DNA of 64,000 bases from Metabacillus sp. B2-18 (GTDB lineage Bacteria; Bacillota; Bacilli; Bacillales; Bacillaceae), in NCBI RefSeq assembly GCF_021117275.1, contig NZ_CP088245.1, forward strand, positions 3,757,501 to 3,821,500, in the 5' to 3' direction. The notes beneath the pieces were generated by a model. It ran no database searches. It was given only the letters and a program-made list of their open reading frames with translations, and had not been told where the DNA came from. The translations under genes were made by a program, and so were the position numbers. Shown piece by piece: positions 44,723-55,064 of the stretch. Numbering within the stretch: position 1 is the stretch's first letter; each line of letters begins with the position of its first letter.

Positions 44723-45880
44723 TTAAAGCAAGATAGTAAACACTGTTGACAAACTAGCTACTAAGATTACGATGCAAACACCTGGGTAAACGAATCGGTT
44801 TTCACATTTTTTCTGAGCTATAAACATATAATTCTTTTCTCCATAGTCAACTGACAGATATGGGTTCTGTTTAACGATTTCTTTAAACATCAGTACAATC
44901 CATTCTCTAAAGAAAAAGTAAAAGACGATTGTTACTAACCATTTTATCCATATAGGTGTAGTGAATATGATAAATGATGTAACAGATATAACCTGAAAAT
45001 ATTGCAGTAGATTCCCTTTATCACGAAGAAATGATTTCATAAACAGCTCTGTTACCCCATTTTCAGGTGATCTTTTCTGAAAAATTCTTGCGGAATTCCT
45101 CCATAATATCCAAGACCTTTTCTTTTGCTTTTTTACTTGTGGCATTGTGACTTCTGGATTCACAGTAAACATAAACTTTATATATTTTACTTTATTTTTT
45201 TGTTCTTTTTCAACATCATCATAGAATGTTTTTATTTGAGATTGATATTCCTTCACTTGCCATAATGATAAGCAGAAAAAAATGAGAGCAATCCCTATAA
45301 TTAACGGATGAATAGGCTTAAAGATAATAGCAAAACACAAAATCAAAATGAAACAAGTAACAACTAATTCAATGATCAGCTTCTTCCAAAATCCAAACTT
45401 GTAAACAACTTGTTTGTAAGTTGTAAGTAATAAATTTAAACTAAAAAAGAATAGAGAAGTAACAAGTAACTGATAAAAAGTTAGATCATCGTAATGGTTT
45501 AATAACGGATATAACCAAACAAAAAGTAGTAACCACTTAAGAAGTAGTAAGATCCAAGAGTAAATGACCCCTATATACCTTATTTCCGTCATAATCTTTG
45601 ACAATTGTAATAGTGTAAGTTGATCGGCTTCTTCCATAAACGTTCGAATGGTACCTTGCCAGCACAACAAAAAACAAAAAAGAAAAAGAACTTCATATGG
45701 CACTCCCTCAAGCCAACCAGGCAACGAGTTCCACCAGGAGTAATAGGTTATACCTAAAAAAGCCAAGAATGGGATAAGAAGATAAACAATGATCGTCCAA
45801 TCAAAGACAGTACGAATAACTTTAAATTGATAAAGCCAATCTTGTTTCAAGCGCCTCCACCAAATTGTGCTTCCTCTCAT
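44723..45880 (-). CDS. ythQ: EcsB-like ABC transporter permease YthQ
   Basis: The 385-residue protein has about eight hydrophobic segments and an amphipathic central loop, as in EcsB-type permeases, which are linked to exoprotein secretion and peptide handling. It starts six bases after the stop of the ATPase gene ythP and has its ribosome site inside it, so the two form an exporter. Substrate unknown. Confidence 0.85.
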   Translation of the reverse strand: MRGSTIWWRRLKQDWLYQFKVIRTVFDWTIIVYLLIPFLAFLGITYYSWWNSLPGWLEGVPYEVLFLFCFLLCWQGTIRTFMEEADQLTLLQLSKIMTEIRYIGVIYSWILLLLKWLLLFVWLYPLLNHYDDLTFYQLLVTSLFFFSLNLLLTTYKQVVYKFGFWKKLIIELVVTCFILILCFAIIFKPIHPLIIGIALIFFCLSLWQVKEYQSQIKTFYDDVEKEQKNKVKYIKFMFTVNPEVTMPQVKKQKKRSWILWRNSARIFQKRSPENGVTELFMKSFLRDKGNLLQYFQVISVTSFIIFTTPIWIKWLVTIVFYFFFREWIVLMFKEIVKQNPYLSVDYGEKNYMFIAQKKCENRFVYPGVCIVILVASLSTVFTILL

Positions 45881-45886
45881 TTTTCT

Positions 45887-46591
45887 TTACCTGCCTTCCT
45901 CAACTTTATTGAAGCAGTCAAGTAAAGAAGCACCAGGTAGGTCTGTACTTACCTGAATTTCCTCAATTGTTCCTTGAGCGACCATTGTACCCCCTGATAC
46001 TAGTAAAAACCGATCACATATTTTTTCAGCCGTGTCCAAAACGTGAGTTGACATTAAGATAGCGGCACCGCGATTTTTTTCTCCTTCCATAACAGTTAAA
46101 AACATTTTAGTGGCGCTCGGATCAAGACCTATAAAAGGCTCATCAACAATATAATAATCTGGCTGTAAGACAAGAGCTTGTATGATCATTACTTTTTGCT
46201 GCATTCCTTTGGAAAAGGTGGATGGCATCTCATGTTTCACTTTTTCCATTTTAAAAGCATTTAAGTAGAGATTAGCTCTTTCTATTAACATCCTATCACT
46301 GATTCCATTAACTGCAGCCAGGAGGTCCAAATGCTCCCACAATGTTAAATGATCATAGAATATAGGTTTTTCAGGTATATATGCATATTTGCTTAATGGT
46401 TGCTTGTATATCGCTCCTTTCACATATTCCATTACACCCAATAAAGTCTTTATTGTTGTACTTTTACCTGCACCATTTGGACCGATTAAACCAATCCATT
46501 CTCCTTTATGTAAATGAAAATCAATTCCCCGAATAACAGGATGTTTTTCTTCATAGCCTGCTTCTTCAATTTTTACTGCTAAAATACTCAT
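45887..46591 (-). CDS. ythP: EcsA-like ABC transporter ATPase YthP
   Basis: The 234-residue ATPase has Walker A GPNGAGKST, a signature TFSKGMQQK (variant of LSGGQ typical of EcsA), Walker B YYIVDEPFIGLD and the H-loop MSTHVL. The ATG at 46591 is correctly spaced from AAGGAGG; the in-frame ATG seven codons upstream precedes it. It pairs with the permease ythQ. Divergent from ytzE. Confidence 0.92.
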   Translation of the reverse strand: MSILAVKIEEAGYEEKHPVIRGIDFHLHKGEWIGLIGPNGAGKSTTIKTLLGVMEYVKGAIYKQPLSKYAYIPEKPIFYDHLTLWEHLDLLAAVNGISDRMLIERANLYLNAFKMEKVKHEMPSTFSKGMQQKVMIIQALVLQPDYYIVDEPFIGLDPSATKMFLTVMEGEKNRGAAILMSTHVLDTAEKICDRFLLVSGGTMVAQGTIEEIQVSTDLPGASLLDCFNKVEEGR

Positions 46592-46926
46592 CTTTGATCC
46601 TCCTTGTTTCATTTAATACGCTCGATAGATGGAAAAAGATTCAAAAAACTAAAAAAAACCCCACTTTATTGTCATACTATTCAGAACGATAGGCATATAG
46701 ATTTATTGTGTTAAGTACGCGCGTGCTTGTTTATCTTAAAATAAAAATGTTAATATTGTGTAAATTGAAACTTTTCTATGGATTATTACTGTCGAAATCG
46801 TGTAAAATATTGTTGTAACGTTTTACCGCATAAAACTAAATATGTATGAAGTGACATCTGAAAGAGCAGTCATCGAAAGGTTGTAGTAGGCATGGCCAGT
46901 GCGATCAAACGATAAGGAGTGGTTTT
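46592..46926. other. ythP-ytzE divergent intergenic region
   Basis: This AT-rich 335-bp gap should hold two divergent promoters. I could not place either with confidence. The last 70 bases before ytzE are less AT-rich and show no clear hairpin. No gene is visible. Confidence 0.4.
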
Positions 46927-47148
46927 TTGAAACCTTCAACAAACCGTATGCTAACCAGAATCAAATCAGTCTACATGTTTATTAATGAGCGGGGAACTGT
47001 GACGACACAGCAACTCGTTGACGAATTTGGTATTACACCGAGAACCATACAACGTGATTTAAATGTGTTAGCATATAACGATTTGGTTCACAGCCCAACA
47101 AGAGGTAAATGGGCCACTACAAAGAAGAAAGTTAAGATGTCTTCGTAA
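46927..47148 (+). CDS. ytzE: Small DeoR-type HTH protein YtzE
   Basis: The 73-residue protein is essentially one winged helix-turn-helix (RGTVTTQQLVDEFGITPRTIQRDLNVL), like the N-terminus of DeoR regulators without an effector domain. It starts at TTG 46927 behind AAGGAGTGG. It lies next to ythPQ as in B. subtilis. Its target is unknown; divergent ythPQ is a natural candidate. Confidence 0.88.
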   Translation: MKPSTNRMLTRIKSVYMFINERGTVTTQQLVDEFGITPRTIQRDLNVLAYNDLVHSPTRGKWATTKKKVKMSS

Positions 47149-47182
47149 GATCAAAAATAAATATTCCTATATACATAAAATA

Positions 47183-47213
47183 AGGAACCTTATGATCAAG
47201 GTTCCTCCTTTTT
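47183..47213. terminator. Terminator, ytzE / pseudouridine synthase
   Basis: AGGAACCTT pairs perfectly with AAGGTTCCT over ATGATC, followed by CCTTTTT. Confidence 0.88.
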
Positions 47214-47225
47214 GCCTAAATGTTT

Positions 47226-47954
47226 TTATAATTCTATCGGTTTAGCATTTCTTAATTCCTCTATTTCTTCATCTGTTAGATCGCGATATTCCCCTATTTT
47301 TAATTCATCCTCATCTAAAACAATTGGTCCCATCGATATTCTTTTTAAATATGTTACTTTTTTTCCTACAGATTCAAACATACGTTTCACTTGATGAAAT
47401 TTACCTTCTGTTATGGTAATATGAATGGTCGATTGATTCCCCGCTGTTAGAATTTCAAGTATAGCAGGCTTTGTTAAATAACCATCATCCAATGTTACAC
47501 CATTCTTAAATGCCTCGATGTCCTCTTCAGTTACTTCACCTAATATGACTGCATAATATGTTTTTGGAACATGTTTTTTTGGTGACAGCAGTTGATGTGA
47601 AAGTTGTCCATCGTTCGTCAAAAGCAATAGCCCTTCCGTATCTTTATCAAGACGACCAACTGGAAACGGTTGATAAACAGCGTCTTCCATTTCCAATAAA
47701 TCAATGACTGTTTCTTGATACTCATCTTCTGTTGCGGATAAATATCCTGCCGGCTTATTCATTAGTAAGTAAACGAATTCTTTGTATTCAACTTTTTCTT
47801 CATTTACTGTAATGTGTTGATGATCAGGATCCACATGTGTTTTTGGATCCTTTATTGGTTCTCCTTCAACCTTTACAGCTCCTGTTTTAAGTAATTGTTT
47901 TACTTCTTTTCGGCTTCCAAAGCCTATATTTGCTAATAATTTATCAATTCTCAT
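47226..47954 (-). CDS. ytzG: RsuA-family 16S rRNA pseudouridine synthase (YtzG)
   Basis: The 242-residue product has an N-terminal S4 RNA-binding domain (MRIDKLLANIGFGSRKEVKQLL) and the RsuA/RluB catalytic domain with VGRLDKDTEGLLLLTNDG, where the Asp of RLDKDT is the nucleophile. It is expected to modify small-subunit rRNA. The ATG at 47954 has AGGAGGTC; the frame extends nine codons upstream without a site. The gene symbol rests on synteny. Confidence 0.9.
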   Translation of the reverse strand: MRIDKLLANIGFGSRKEVKQLLKTGAVKVEGEPIKDPKTHVDPDHQHITVNEEKVEYKEFVYLLMNKPAGYLSATEDEYQETVIDLLEMEDAVYQPFPVGRLDKDTEGLLLLTNDGQLSHQLLSPKKHVPKTYYAVILGEVTEEDIEAFKNGVTLDDGYLTKPAILEILTAGNQSTIHITITEGKFHQVKRMFESVGKKVTYLKRISMGPIVLDEDELKIGEYRDLTDEEIEELRNAKPIEL

Positions 47955-48043
47955 ATTATGTAAGACCTCCTGATGATCCAAGATTTTTTGATTAAGTCTA
48001 TTTGTTGATATCTTGGCGTTTTTTTACATTTAACCTAAGAACA

Positions 48044-48176
48044 GGTTCGTTCCATTGCGCTCCAGACAATTGCTTTCCGCGGGGAGGAAGCTGAGCCTCC
48101 TCGGCTTTGCCTGCGGGGTCTCAGCCTTTCCTCTAGCTCCCGCAGGAGTCAATTGTCTTCCGCTTCATTCCACTAT
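48044..48176 (+). repeat. 133-bp long-hairpin repeat, copy C
   Basis: Same orientation as copy B. Here both outer arms are changed together: GACAATTG (48065-48072) and CAATTGTC (48150-48157), where copies A and B have GACACTTG and CAAGTGTC, so pairing is kept. The gap 47955-48282 holds this element, a terminator and no gene. Confidence 0.92.
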
Positions 48177-48223
48177 CGTTTTGATAGTTTAAATCAAAGA
48201 ATTTAACAGAAACAACCTTTAGT

Positions 48224-48248
48224 AAAAAAACTCGGAGGATCCGAGTTC
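48224..48248 (-). terminator. ytgP terminator
   Basis: ACTCGGA pairs with TCCGAGT over GGA; on the minus strand a T7 run follows. Confidence 0.88.
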
Positions 48249-48282
48249 TTTGTTATCTTTAACTTATTTAGTATAAACCAAC

Positions 48283-49917
48283 CTATTCAACTGATCGTTT
48301 TTTACTTGGTAAAAAACGGTTTAAACGGTTTCCTAATAATTTTTCTAACAAATGAGATCGATATGTTAAGTAGGCATATGTTGCTCCACCTACTACGACG
48401 GCGATGCCAACAACAATAACAGCATTCATACGACTATCTGCATAATTAATAAAAATACTTAGTATAGAAAATACGACGGAAACAACAAGTCCCATGAAGA
48501 TACATAGTATTGTAATTAATAACGACCTCTTAATTAGAAGCCTAAAGGAATAACCTGCATGGCGTTTAATCATCGCAAATCCATAGATTAACGATACAAT
48601 GTAGCCTGCTGCCGTTGCGATAATTGAGCCTACTCCTTCATATAGCTCAATTAACGTAACGTTTATAGAAAGCTTCACAATTAAACCTATGACTAAGCTA
48701 ATCACCGCAAGCTTTTGTTTATTAATACCTTGTAAGATTGCTGCATTCACTGTAAAAAGAGAGAAAAGCAATGCTACAGGGGCATACCACATTAAAATAT
48801 GCTTCCCAATTTCTTCTGATGTTCCCGCGTAGAACACATTATAGGCCGGTCCCGCTAAAACAGAAAGACCAATCACAGCAGGTAAAACAAGTAACATAAT
48901 CACCTGTAAAGTTTGATCAATCTGTTTATGTAGTAAGCCTCGATTATTATTTGAGAAAGACTCTGTAATAGTTGGAATCAGTGTTAACCCAAAAGCTGTA
49001 GCTAATGATACAGGAATCATCACTAATTTTGGCACATAAAGAAGTAACACAGAAAACATATCCATTGTATATGACTGTTCATTTCCAGTACTTAACATCG
49101 CACGGTTAAAAGTCAAGGTATCGATGTAATTATAAATAGGAATTGCCAATCCAACAAAAACAAATGGACCAGCATAACGAAATACTTCCTTAAACATTCT
49201 GCCGAGTGGCATTGGTTCGGCTTCAATTGGATTGTCCTGCATAGCTAAGAGTGTACCCTTTCGTTTCACCCAATAGATAAACAAAACAACTAACCCGCCT
49301 ACTGCTCCAACAAACGCAGCAAATGTAGCATAGCCAACTGCCAAAACAAGTCCACCATTTAATACATTCATCACGATGTAAGTGGAAACTAACAAAAAGA
49401 CAATTCTGACAAGCTGTTCAACAACCTGCGAAACTGCTGTAGGTCCCATAGATTGGTGCCCCTGAAAGAAGCCCCTTATTAAGCTCATTAGTGGAACAAT
49501 AATAAGCGCAATGCTCACCATTCTGATGACAAGAGTTGCATCTTCAACGGTTACTCCATTAAGCTCTCTTTCAGCAAGTGCAGCAATTGCAAACCATGGT
49601 GCCAGCATATATAAGATAGCAAAAGCAAGTAAGCCAGTTATGAGCATAACAAGTATGCCTGCCTTAAACATCCTTCGGCTCGTTTGATAATCCCCTAAAG
49701 CATTATATTTTGAAACAAATTTAGATACTGCTGCTGGAAACCCTGCTGTTGCAACACTTAAAAAAATTGTATATTGTGCATAACCTGCATGAAACAATCC
49801 TCCACCAGTTGTTCCCACCATCGCAGCAAAAGGAATTAAATAAATCATTCCTAAAATTCTTGATATGTATGTACCTAATGTTAATACGAACGTTCCTCGT
49901 AGCAAATTATTAGACAT
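48283..49917 (-). CDS. ytgP: MurJ-type lipid II flippase YtgP (polysaccharide biosynthesis family)
   Basis: The 544-residue MOP-superfamily transporter has about 14 membrane helices, with the family motifs GGGLFHAGYAQY, VSKFVSKYNALGDY and GFFQGHQSMGPTAVSQ. B. subtilis YtgP (MurJ) flips lipid II across the membrane, redundantly with Amj. SpoVB-like paralogues exist, but position next to ytzG/ytfP supports ytgP. Ribosome site GGTGAG is weak. Confidence 0.92.
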   Translation of the reverse strand: MSNNLLRGTFVLTLGTYISRILGMIYLIPFAAMVGTTGGGLFHAGYAQYTIFLSVATAGFPAAVSKFVSKYNALGDYQTSRRMFKAGILVMLITGLLAFAILYMLAPWFAIAALAERELNGVTVEDATLVIRMVSIALIIVPLMSLIRGFFQGHQSMGPTAVSQVVEQLVRIVFLLVSTYIVMNVLNGGLVLAVGYATFAAFVGAVGGLVVLFIYWVKRKGTLLAMQDNPIEAEPMPLGRMFKEVFRYAGPFVFVGLAIPIYNYIDTLTFNRAMLSTGNEQSYTMDMFSVLLLYVPKLVMIPVSLATAFGLTLIPTITESFSNNNRGLLHKQIDQTLQVIMLLVLPAVIGLSVLAGPAYNVFYAGTSEEIGKHILMWYAPVALLFSLFTVNAAILQGINKQKLAVISLVIGLIVKLSINVTLIELYEGVGSIIATAAGYIVSLIYGFAMIKRHAGYSFRLLIKRSLLITILCIFMGLVVSVVFSILSIFINYADSRMNAVIVVGIAVVVGGATYAYLTYRSHLLEKLLGNRLNRFLPSKKRSVE

Positions 49918-50085
49918 TTTTCTTACTCACCATTCTTCTCTATGAAGATTCAACTTTTCTATTTTACCATAAACCCACATATATACCATAAGCATTGTGA
50001 TTCATCATTATTTTTCATCACTTTTTACTTTTTACGTTCTTCAGATATAATATGGTAGCAGACAAGTAAAAAAGGTGTGAATTAG

Positions 50086-51351
50086 ATGAATTATGATGTA
50101 GTTGTAATTGGTGGAGGCCCATCAGGATTAATGGCCTCAATTGCTGCAGGAGAAAAAGGGGCTCGTGTACTTCTATTAGATAAAGGAAATAAACTAGGAA
50201 GAAAGCTTGCCATATCAGGTGGTGGTCGTTGTAATGTAACAAATAGATTGCCGATAGATGAGATTATTAAACATATACCCGGAAATGGCCGTTTTTTATA
50301 TAGTGCTTTCTCAGAATTCAGCAATGAAGATATTATCCGTTTTTTTGAAAATCTAGGTATTCAATTAAAAGAAGAAGATCATGGTCGAATGTTTCCTGTC
50401 ACGGACAAAGCGCAATCTGTCGTTGATGCACTAATTAGCGAATTAAAGCGTTTAAATGTGGAAATACGTACAAATGAACCTGTAAAAGAAGTGATATACG
50501 ATGCGGAAAAGGTAACAAGTATTGTACTCGTTAACGGAGAAACAATTTTAACAAGGGCAGTTGTACTAGCTGTTGGCGGAAAAAGCGTGCCACATACCGG
50601 GAGTACAGGTGATGGATATGCCTGGGCTGAAAATGCCGGACATACGATTACGGAATTGTTTCCAACTGAAGTACCAATTACATCAAATGAACCATTTATT
50701 CAGGAAAAAGCTCTACAAGGACTCTCTTTACGTGATGTGGCACTCAGTGTTCTTAATCCAAAAGGAAAAACAATTATTACCCATAAAATGGATATGATTT
50801 TCACTCACTTCGGAATATCAGGTCCAGCTGTTTTAAGATGTAGTCAATATGTGGTCAAGGCTATGAAAAAGTTCAAAACAAATGCGATTACTGTTAGTAT
50901 TGATGCCCTGCCTGATCAAAAAGAGGAACAGCTTTTTCAATCAATTGTTAAAGATTTAAAACAGGATTCAAAAAAAGCAATAAAAAATGTGTTAAAAGGA
51001 TTGCTACCTGAACGGTATTTACTCTTTTTGTTGGAAAAAAATCAAATTGATTCGTTAGTTACGTATGATAATCTATCAAATGAAAAATTGCGCTCTTTTG
51101 TACAAGATTGCAAGCAATTTCAATTTCAAGTCCATGGTACACTATCAATTGAGAAAGCATTTGTAACCGGAGGTGGTGTATCTGTAAAAGAAATTCACCC
51201 GAAGGAAATGTCATCCAAACTAAAAGCGGGGTTATATTTCTGTGGTGAGATACTAGATATACACGGATATACAGGTGGCTATAATATTACATCAGCTTTA
51301 GTAACCGGCCGACTTGCTGGATCAAATGCTGCTATTTACTCTAAAGAATAA
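50086..51351 (+). CDS. ytfP: HI0933-family FAD-dependent oxidoreductase YtfP
   Basis: The 421-residue flavoprotein has an N-terminal Rossmann dinucleotide-binding motif [21 protein letters not shown] and the BaiN/HI0933 signatures [18 protein letters not shown] and [16 protein letters not shown]. Its substrate is unknown. AAAGGTGTG precedes the ATG. Divergent from ytgP, upstream of cse60. Confidence 0.92.
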   Translation: MNYDVVVIGGGPSGLMASIAAGEKGARVLLLDKGNKLGRKLAISGGGRCNVTNRLPIDEIIKHIPGNGRFLYSAFSEFSNEDIIRFFENLGIQLKEEDHGRMFPVTDKAQSVVDALISELKRLNVEIRTNEPVKEVIYDAEKVTSIVLVNGETILTRAVVLAVGGKSVPHTGSTGDGYAWAENAGHTITELFPTEVPITSNEPFIQEKALQGLSLRDVALSVLNPKGKTIITHKMDMIFTHFGISGPAVLRCSQYVVKAMKKFKTNAITVSIDALPDQKEEQLFQSIVKDLKQDSKKAIKNVLKGLLPERYLLFLLEKNQIDSLVTYDNLSNEKLRSFVQDCKQFQFQVHGTLSIEKAFVTGGGVSVKEIHPKEMSSKLKAGLYFCGEILDIHGYTGGYNITSALVTGRLAGSNAAIYSKE

Positions 51352-51370
51352 AATCACTTCTCCATTCTAG

Positions 51371-51399
51371 TAATAAATTTAGACAAGCTGTCATACAAA
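51371..51399 (+). promoter_or_regulatory. Sigma-E promoter of cse60
   Basis: TAATAAA (51371-51377) and CATACAAA (51392-51399) are 14 bp apart. The sigma-E consensus is KMATATT-N14-15-CATACAHT. B. subtilis cse60 is a known sigma-E (mother-cell) gene. Confidence 0.7.
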
Positions 51400-51430
51400 T
51401 TATTAAAATGGAAATTAGGAAGTGATCATG

Positions 51431-51616
51431 ATGTTAAAAGTGGCGCTTTTTGATGAAGAACACGAAAAAGATCTAGAAGAAGAAATCAATGGATTTCTAG
51501 CGAACCTTGGAGAAAATCAGGTTAGAGATATAAAGTTCAGCGTATCAGTATCCATAGACGAGGATGGAGAACAAATCTATTGTTACTCAGCTCTTGTTAT
51601 TTACCGGGAAAAGTAA
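51431..51616 (+). CDS. cse60: Sporulation protein Cse60
   Basis: The small acidic protein (61 residues; 60 in B. subtilis) has the family pattern KVALFDEEHEKDLEEEINGFL and GEQIYCYSALVIYR. Starting at the ATG at 51431 leaves eight bases after the AGGAAG site; ATG 51428 and GTG 51422 are in frame but too close. A sigma-E-type promoter lies 32 bp upstream, supporting mother-cell expression. Function in sporulation is unknown. Confidence 0.85.
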   Translation: MLKVALFDEEHEKDLEEEINGFLANLGENQVRDIKFSVSVSIDEDGEQIYCYSALVIYREK

Positions 51617-51618
51617 AA

Positions 51619-51657
51619 TAAAAAACTGCTCGTCATTTATAAGACAAGCAGTTTTTT
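51619..51657. terminator. Bidirectional terminator, cse60 / rhodanese
   Basis: AAAAAACTGCTCGTC pairs with AGACAAGCAGTTTTTT (one mismatch) between convergent genes. Confidence 0.9.
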
Positions 51658-51660
51658 ATT

Positions 51661-51984
51661 TTAAGCTAGTTGACTCTTCGGCTTTGTTTCACCTTTATAA
51701 TCAAGCATGCCACCAGTCATGTTAACAACATCGTATCCTTTGTCTTGTAGATAAGCACAAACATTTCCACTTCTTCCACCTGAGCGACAAATGTAAATCG
51801 TTTCTTTATCTTTATCAAGTGCATCTAAATGCTCCGGAATATCATTCATACGAATATGCTTCGCTTGCGGAATCATGCCTGCTTCTACTTCTTCGTCTTC
51901 ACGAACATCTATTAGCTCAAGCTTTTCCCCATTTTCTAATCTTTTTTGTACCTCTTCAGGAGAAATTTCTTTAAATTCAGACAT
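51661..51984 (-). CDS. ytwF: Rhodanese-domain protein YtwF
   Basis: This single-domain rhodanese has 107 residues from the ATG at 51984 (GAAAGGGTG upstream). The active-site loop is CRSGGRS with the catalytic cysteine near residue 66. LIDVREDEE and GGMLDYKGE are typical. It may carry sulfane sulfur. The three-codon extension to a GTG is less likely. Confidence 0.88.
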   Translation of the reverse strand: MSEFKEISPEEVQKRLENGEKLELIDVREDEEVEAGMIPQAKHIRMNDIPEHLDALDKDKETIYICRSGGRSGNVCAYLQDKGYDVVNMTGGMLDYKGETKPKSQLA

Positions 51985-52186
51985 TATGTACACCCTTTCA
52001 GTTTTAATAGTTGCATTATATCAAAGTAGTTTGTGAGGTGCTAGTTTGCTGAATTTCTTTATTTGACGCTTTTAGAGATATATTTGATATTTTGCTTAAT
52101 TTATTAGTCAATTTATATGATTTATTTGCTAATTTTGACCAAATATTAGTTTTTCGACAATCCACGACATGCACAAACAAACAAAC

Positions 52187-52213
52187 AAGCCCGACTCACA
52201 ATGAGCCGGACTT
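52187..52213 (-). terminator. leuS terminator
   Basis: AAGTCCGGCTCA pairs with TGAGTCGGGCTT on the minus strand (one G-T, few bulges) and TTGTTTGTTTG follows. Confidence 0.8.
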
Positions 52214-52232
52214 GCCAATTCCAAAACACGTA

Positions 52233-54647
52233 CTAGTTCGCTACAATATTCACAAGCTTACCAGGTACGGCAATTACTTTACGTATTGTTTTTCCTTCTA
52301 CATGTTCTTTCACACGGTCATCGTCCAGCGCAATTTGTTCTAACTGATCTTTTGTAACATCTTTTGCTACTAAAAGCTTTGCACGGACTTTTCCGTTTAC
52401 CTGAACAACGATTTCCACTTCATTTTCTACAAGTTTCGCTTCATCAAATGATGGCCATGCTTCATAAGAAATCGTGCTGCTGTGGCCTAATTTGCTCCAT
52501 AGCTCTTCTGCTAAATGAGGCGCAATTGGAGATAGAAGTTTCACAACACCTTCCACATACTCTTTTGGAAGCACTGTTTGTTTATATGCTTCATTAATGA
52601 AGACCATAAGCTGTGAAATAGCTGTATTAAAGCGTAGTCCTTCCAAATCTTCTGATACTTTTTTCACCGTTTGATGATAAACGCGTTCAAGAGCATCGCT
52701 TGTTTCATCAACAACCTTTGGACTTAACTCACCATTATCTTCAATGAATAAACGCCATACGCGATCTAAGAAACGTCTTGCTCCATCAAGACCTGTTGTC
52801 GACCAGGCAATTGATGCTTCTAATGGTCCCATAAACATTTCATAAAGACGAAGTGTGTCCGCACCATGTGATGAAACAATCTCATCCGGATTCACAACAT
52901 TTCCTTTAGATTTACTCATTTTTTCATTGTTTTCACCAAGAATCATTCCTTGGTTAAATAGCTTTTGGAATGGCTCTTTCGTTGGAACAACACCGATATC
53001 ATATAAAAACTTATGCCAAAAGCGAGCGTACAATAAGTGAAGAACTGCGTGCTCTGCTCCACCGATATAAATATCAACAGGTAACCATTGCTTTAACTTT
53101 GCATCATCTGCAAGAGCTTCGCTGTTTTTTGGATCGATGTAACGTAGGTAATACCAGCAGCTTCCAGCCCATTGCGGCATTGTATTTGTTTCACGACGAC
53201 CTTTTTTACCTGTTACAGGATCAACAACATTTACAAAATCATCAATAATTGCAAGTGGTGATTCCCCTGTTCCAGATGGTCTAATTTCTGTTGTTTTTGG
53301 TAATACAAGTGGAAGTTCTTCTTCTGGAACAGCAGACATTGTACCATCTTCCCAATGAATAATTGGAATTGGCTCACCCCAATAACGTTGACGGCTGAAT
53401 AACCAGTCACGAAGACGGTAAGTTACTTTCTTTTCACCTTTTTTGTTTTGTTCAAGCCATGCGATCGCTTTTTCAATTGCTTCTTGTTTGCCAAGTCCGT
53501 TTAAGAAATCAGAGTTAACGTGTTCACCGTCACCAGTGTATGCTTCCTTCGTCACGTCTCCACCACTCACAACTTCTTTAATCGGAAGATCAAACTTTAC
53601 AGCAAATTCATAGTCTCGCTCATCATGTGCAGGAACTGCCATAATCGCACCAGTACCGTAAGTTACAAGTACATAATCTGCAATCCATATTGGCATTTTT
53701 TCACCGTTTACAGGGTTAATAGCATAAGCACCTGTAAATACGCCTGTTTTATCTTTTGAAAGCTCTGTACGTTCTAAATCACTCTTATGTTTTACTTCGT
53801 CAATATAGGCCTCAACTGCTTGTTTTTGATCCTCAGTTGTAATTTTTTCAATAAAAGAATGCTCTGGAGCTAAAACAGCGTATGTTGCACCAAATAATGT
53901 ATCAGGACGAGTAGTGAAAACAGTAAATGTTTCATCATGTCCCTCAATATCAAATGTTACATGAGCACCTTCAGAACGGCCAATCCAGTTACGCTGCATA
54001 TCTTTAATGCTTTCTGGCCAGTCAACGTCTTCTAAGTCTTCAAGAAGACGGTCAGCATATGCTGTAATTTTCAGCATCCATTGCTTCATTGGACGTCGCT
54101 CAACTGGATGACCTCCACGCTCACTTTTCCCATCAATAACTTCTTCATTTGCTAAAACGGTACCTAACGCAGGGCACCAGTTTACAGGTACTTCATCTAC
54201 ATAAGCCAAACCTTTTTTATAAAGCTGCAAAAAGATCCATTGAGTCCATTTGTAATATTCAGGATCTGTTGTATTTACTTCGCGATCCCAATCATAGGAA
54301 AACCCTAGTGCTTGAATTTGTCTTCTGAAATTATCAATGTTTTGCTTTGTAAATTCAGCAGGGTCATTTCCTGTATCAAGCGCGTACTGTTCAGCAGGTA
54401 AACCAAATGCATCCCACCCCATTGGATGAAGAACATTATACCCTTGCATACGTTTCATACGAGATAAAATGTCTGTTGCTGTATATCCTTCAGGATGTCC
54501 TACATGGAGGCCCGCTCCTGATGGATATGGGAACATGTCCAATGCATAGAACTTCGGTTTTTCTGTATCTTCTGTTGTTTTAAATGTTTTATTATGTAAC
54601 CAATAATCTTGCCATTTCTTTTCAATCTCTTGATGATTGAAGCTCAT
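52233..54647 (-). CDS. leuS: Leucyl-tRNA synthetase
   Basis: This class I synthetase has 804 residues, the B. subtilis length. The HIGH-type motif is in [15 protein letters not shown] (near residue 45) and the KMSKS loop in [12 protein letters not shown]. The editing domain lies between ([12 protein letters not shown] and [15 protein letters not shown]). AAGGAGGA precedes the ATG. Expression is controlled by the T-box leader upstream, with a leucine specifier codon. Confidence 0.98.
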   Translation of the reverse strand: MSFNHQEIEKKWQDYWLHNKTFKTTEDTEKPKFYALDMFPYPSGAGLHVGHPEGYTATDILSRMKRMQGYNVLHPMGWDAFGLPAEQYALDTGNDPAEFTKQNIDNFRRQIQALGFSYDWDREVNTTDPEYYKWTQWIFLQLYKKGLAYVDEVPVNWCPALGTVLANEEVIDGKSERGGHPVERRPMKQWMLKITAYADRLLEDLEDVDWPESIKDMQRNWIGRSEGAHVTFDIEGHDETFTVFTTRPDTLFGATYAVLAPEHSFIEKITTEDQKQAVEAYIDEVKHKSDLERTELSKDKTGVFTGAYAINPVNGEKMPIWIADYVLVTYGTGAIMAVPAHDERDYEFAVKFDLPIKEVVSGGDVTKEAYTGDGEHVNSDFLNGLGKQEAIEKAIAWLEQNKKGEKKVTYRLRDWLFSRQRYWGEPIPIIHWEDGTMSAVPEEELPLVLPKTTEIRPSGTGESPLAIIDDFVNVVDPVTGKKGRRETNTMPQWAGSCWYYLRYIDPKNSEALADDAKLKQWLPVDIYIGGAEHAVLHLLYARFWHKFLYDIGVVPTKEPFQKLFNQGMILGENNEKMSKSKGNVVNPDEIVSSHGADTLRLYEMFMGPLEASIAWSTTGLDGARRFLDRVWRLFIEDNGELSPKVVDETSDALERVYHQTVKKVSEDLEGLRFNTAISQLMVFINEAYKQTVLPKEYVEGVVKLLSPIAPHLAEELWSKLGHSSTISYEAWPSFDEAKLVENEVEIVVQVNGKVRAKLLVAKDVTKDQLEQIALDDDRVKEHVEGKTIRKVIAVPGKLVNIVAN

Positions 54648-54728
54648 CTGTTTTCCTCCTTAAAGCTTGCTCTTAATTTATTTTATAACCTGTTGAACGG
54701 GTCAAAGCTTTCTAAAGTCCATAAAAAC

Positions 54729-54990
54729 GAAAAAACCCCGCATCCCAAACAGGGACGAGAGGCTTAATTCCCGTGGTACCACCCAACTTTGGCATAGTGT
54801 GATTATGCCCACTTTGACATCCGTAACGTGGATAGACGACAAATATTACTTGATATATTTCTCTTTCACATTTGTAACTCAAAGGCGAGTTCATTAGCAA
54901 AAACTGGTTGACTCTCACCATCCGTCAACTCTCTGAGCACATTTTCACTAATTACTATTCCTTTTCTCCGTTCATTTCGTATATAGATTT
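54729..54990 (-). promoter_or_regulatory. T-box riboswitch leader of leuS
   Basis: On the minus strand the leader contains the T-box core GGGTGGTACCACGGG (about 54770-54785), whose UGGU bulge fits tRNA-Leu ending ACCA. A stem I region holds the candidate specifier CTC (54887-54889), and a terminator stem-loop follows (54733-54763, CCTCTCGTCCC against GGGATGCGGGG, then T6). Uncharged tRNA-Leu is expected to stabilise the antiterminator and let leuS be read. Confidence 0.93.
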
Positions 54991-54996
54991 AAGATT

Positions 54997-55025
54997 ATTT
55001 TATATAAATTTGTCGTGATATGCAA
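54997..55025 (-). promoter_or_regulatory. leuS promoter
   Basis: On the minus strand TTGCAT (55020-55025) and TAAAAT (54997-55002) are 17 bp apart, placing the start just before the T-box stem I. Confidence 0.5.
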
Positions 55026-55064
55026 GTATAGGCATCATTTACGATTTTTCTTTCAACATAAAGA

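Noticed and set aside
4498..48176. Three GC-rich repeats considered as a CRISPR or rRNA-like remnant
   Set aside because: The copies are tens of kilobases apart, have no spacers or cas genes, and are self-complementary hairpins.
54712..54921. 69-codon frame over the leuS leader
   Set aside because: It overlaps the T-box riboswitch; the signals there are RNA structure, not coding.
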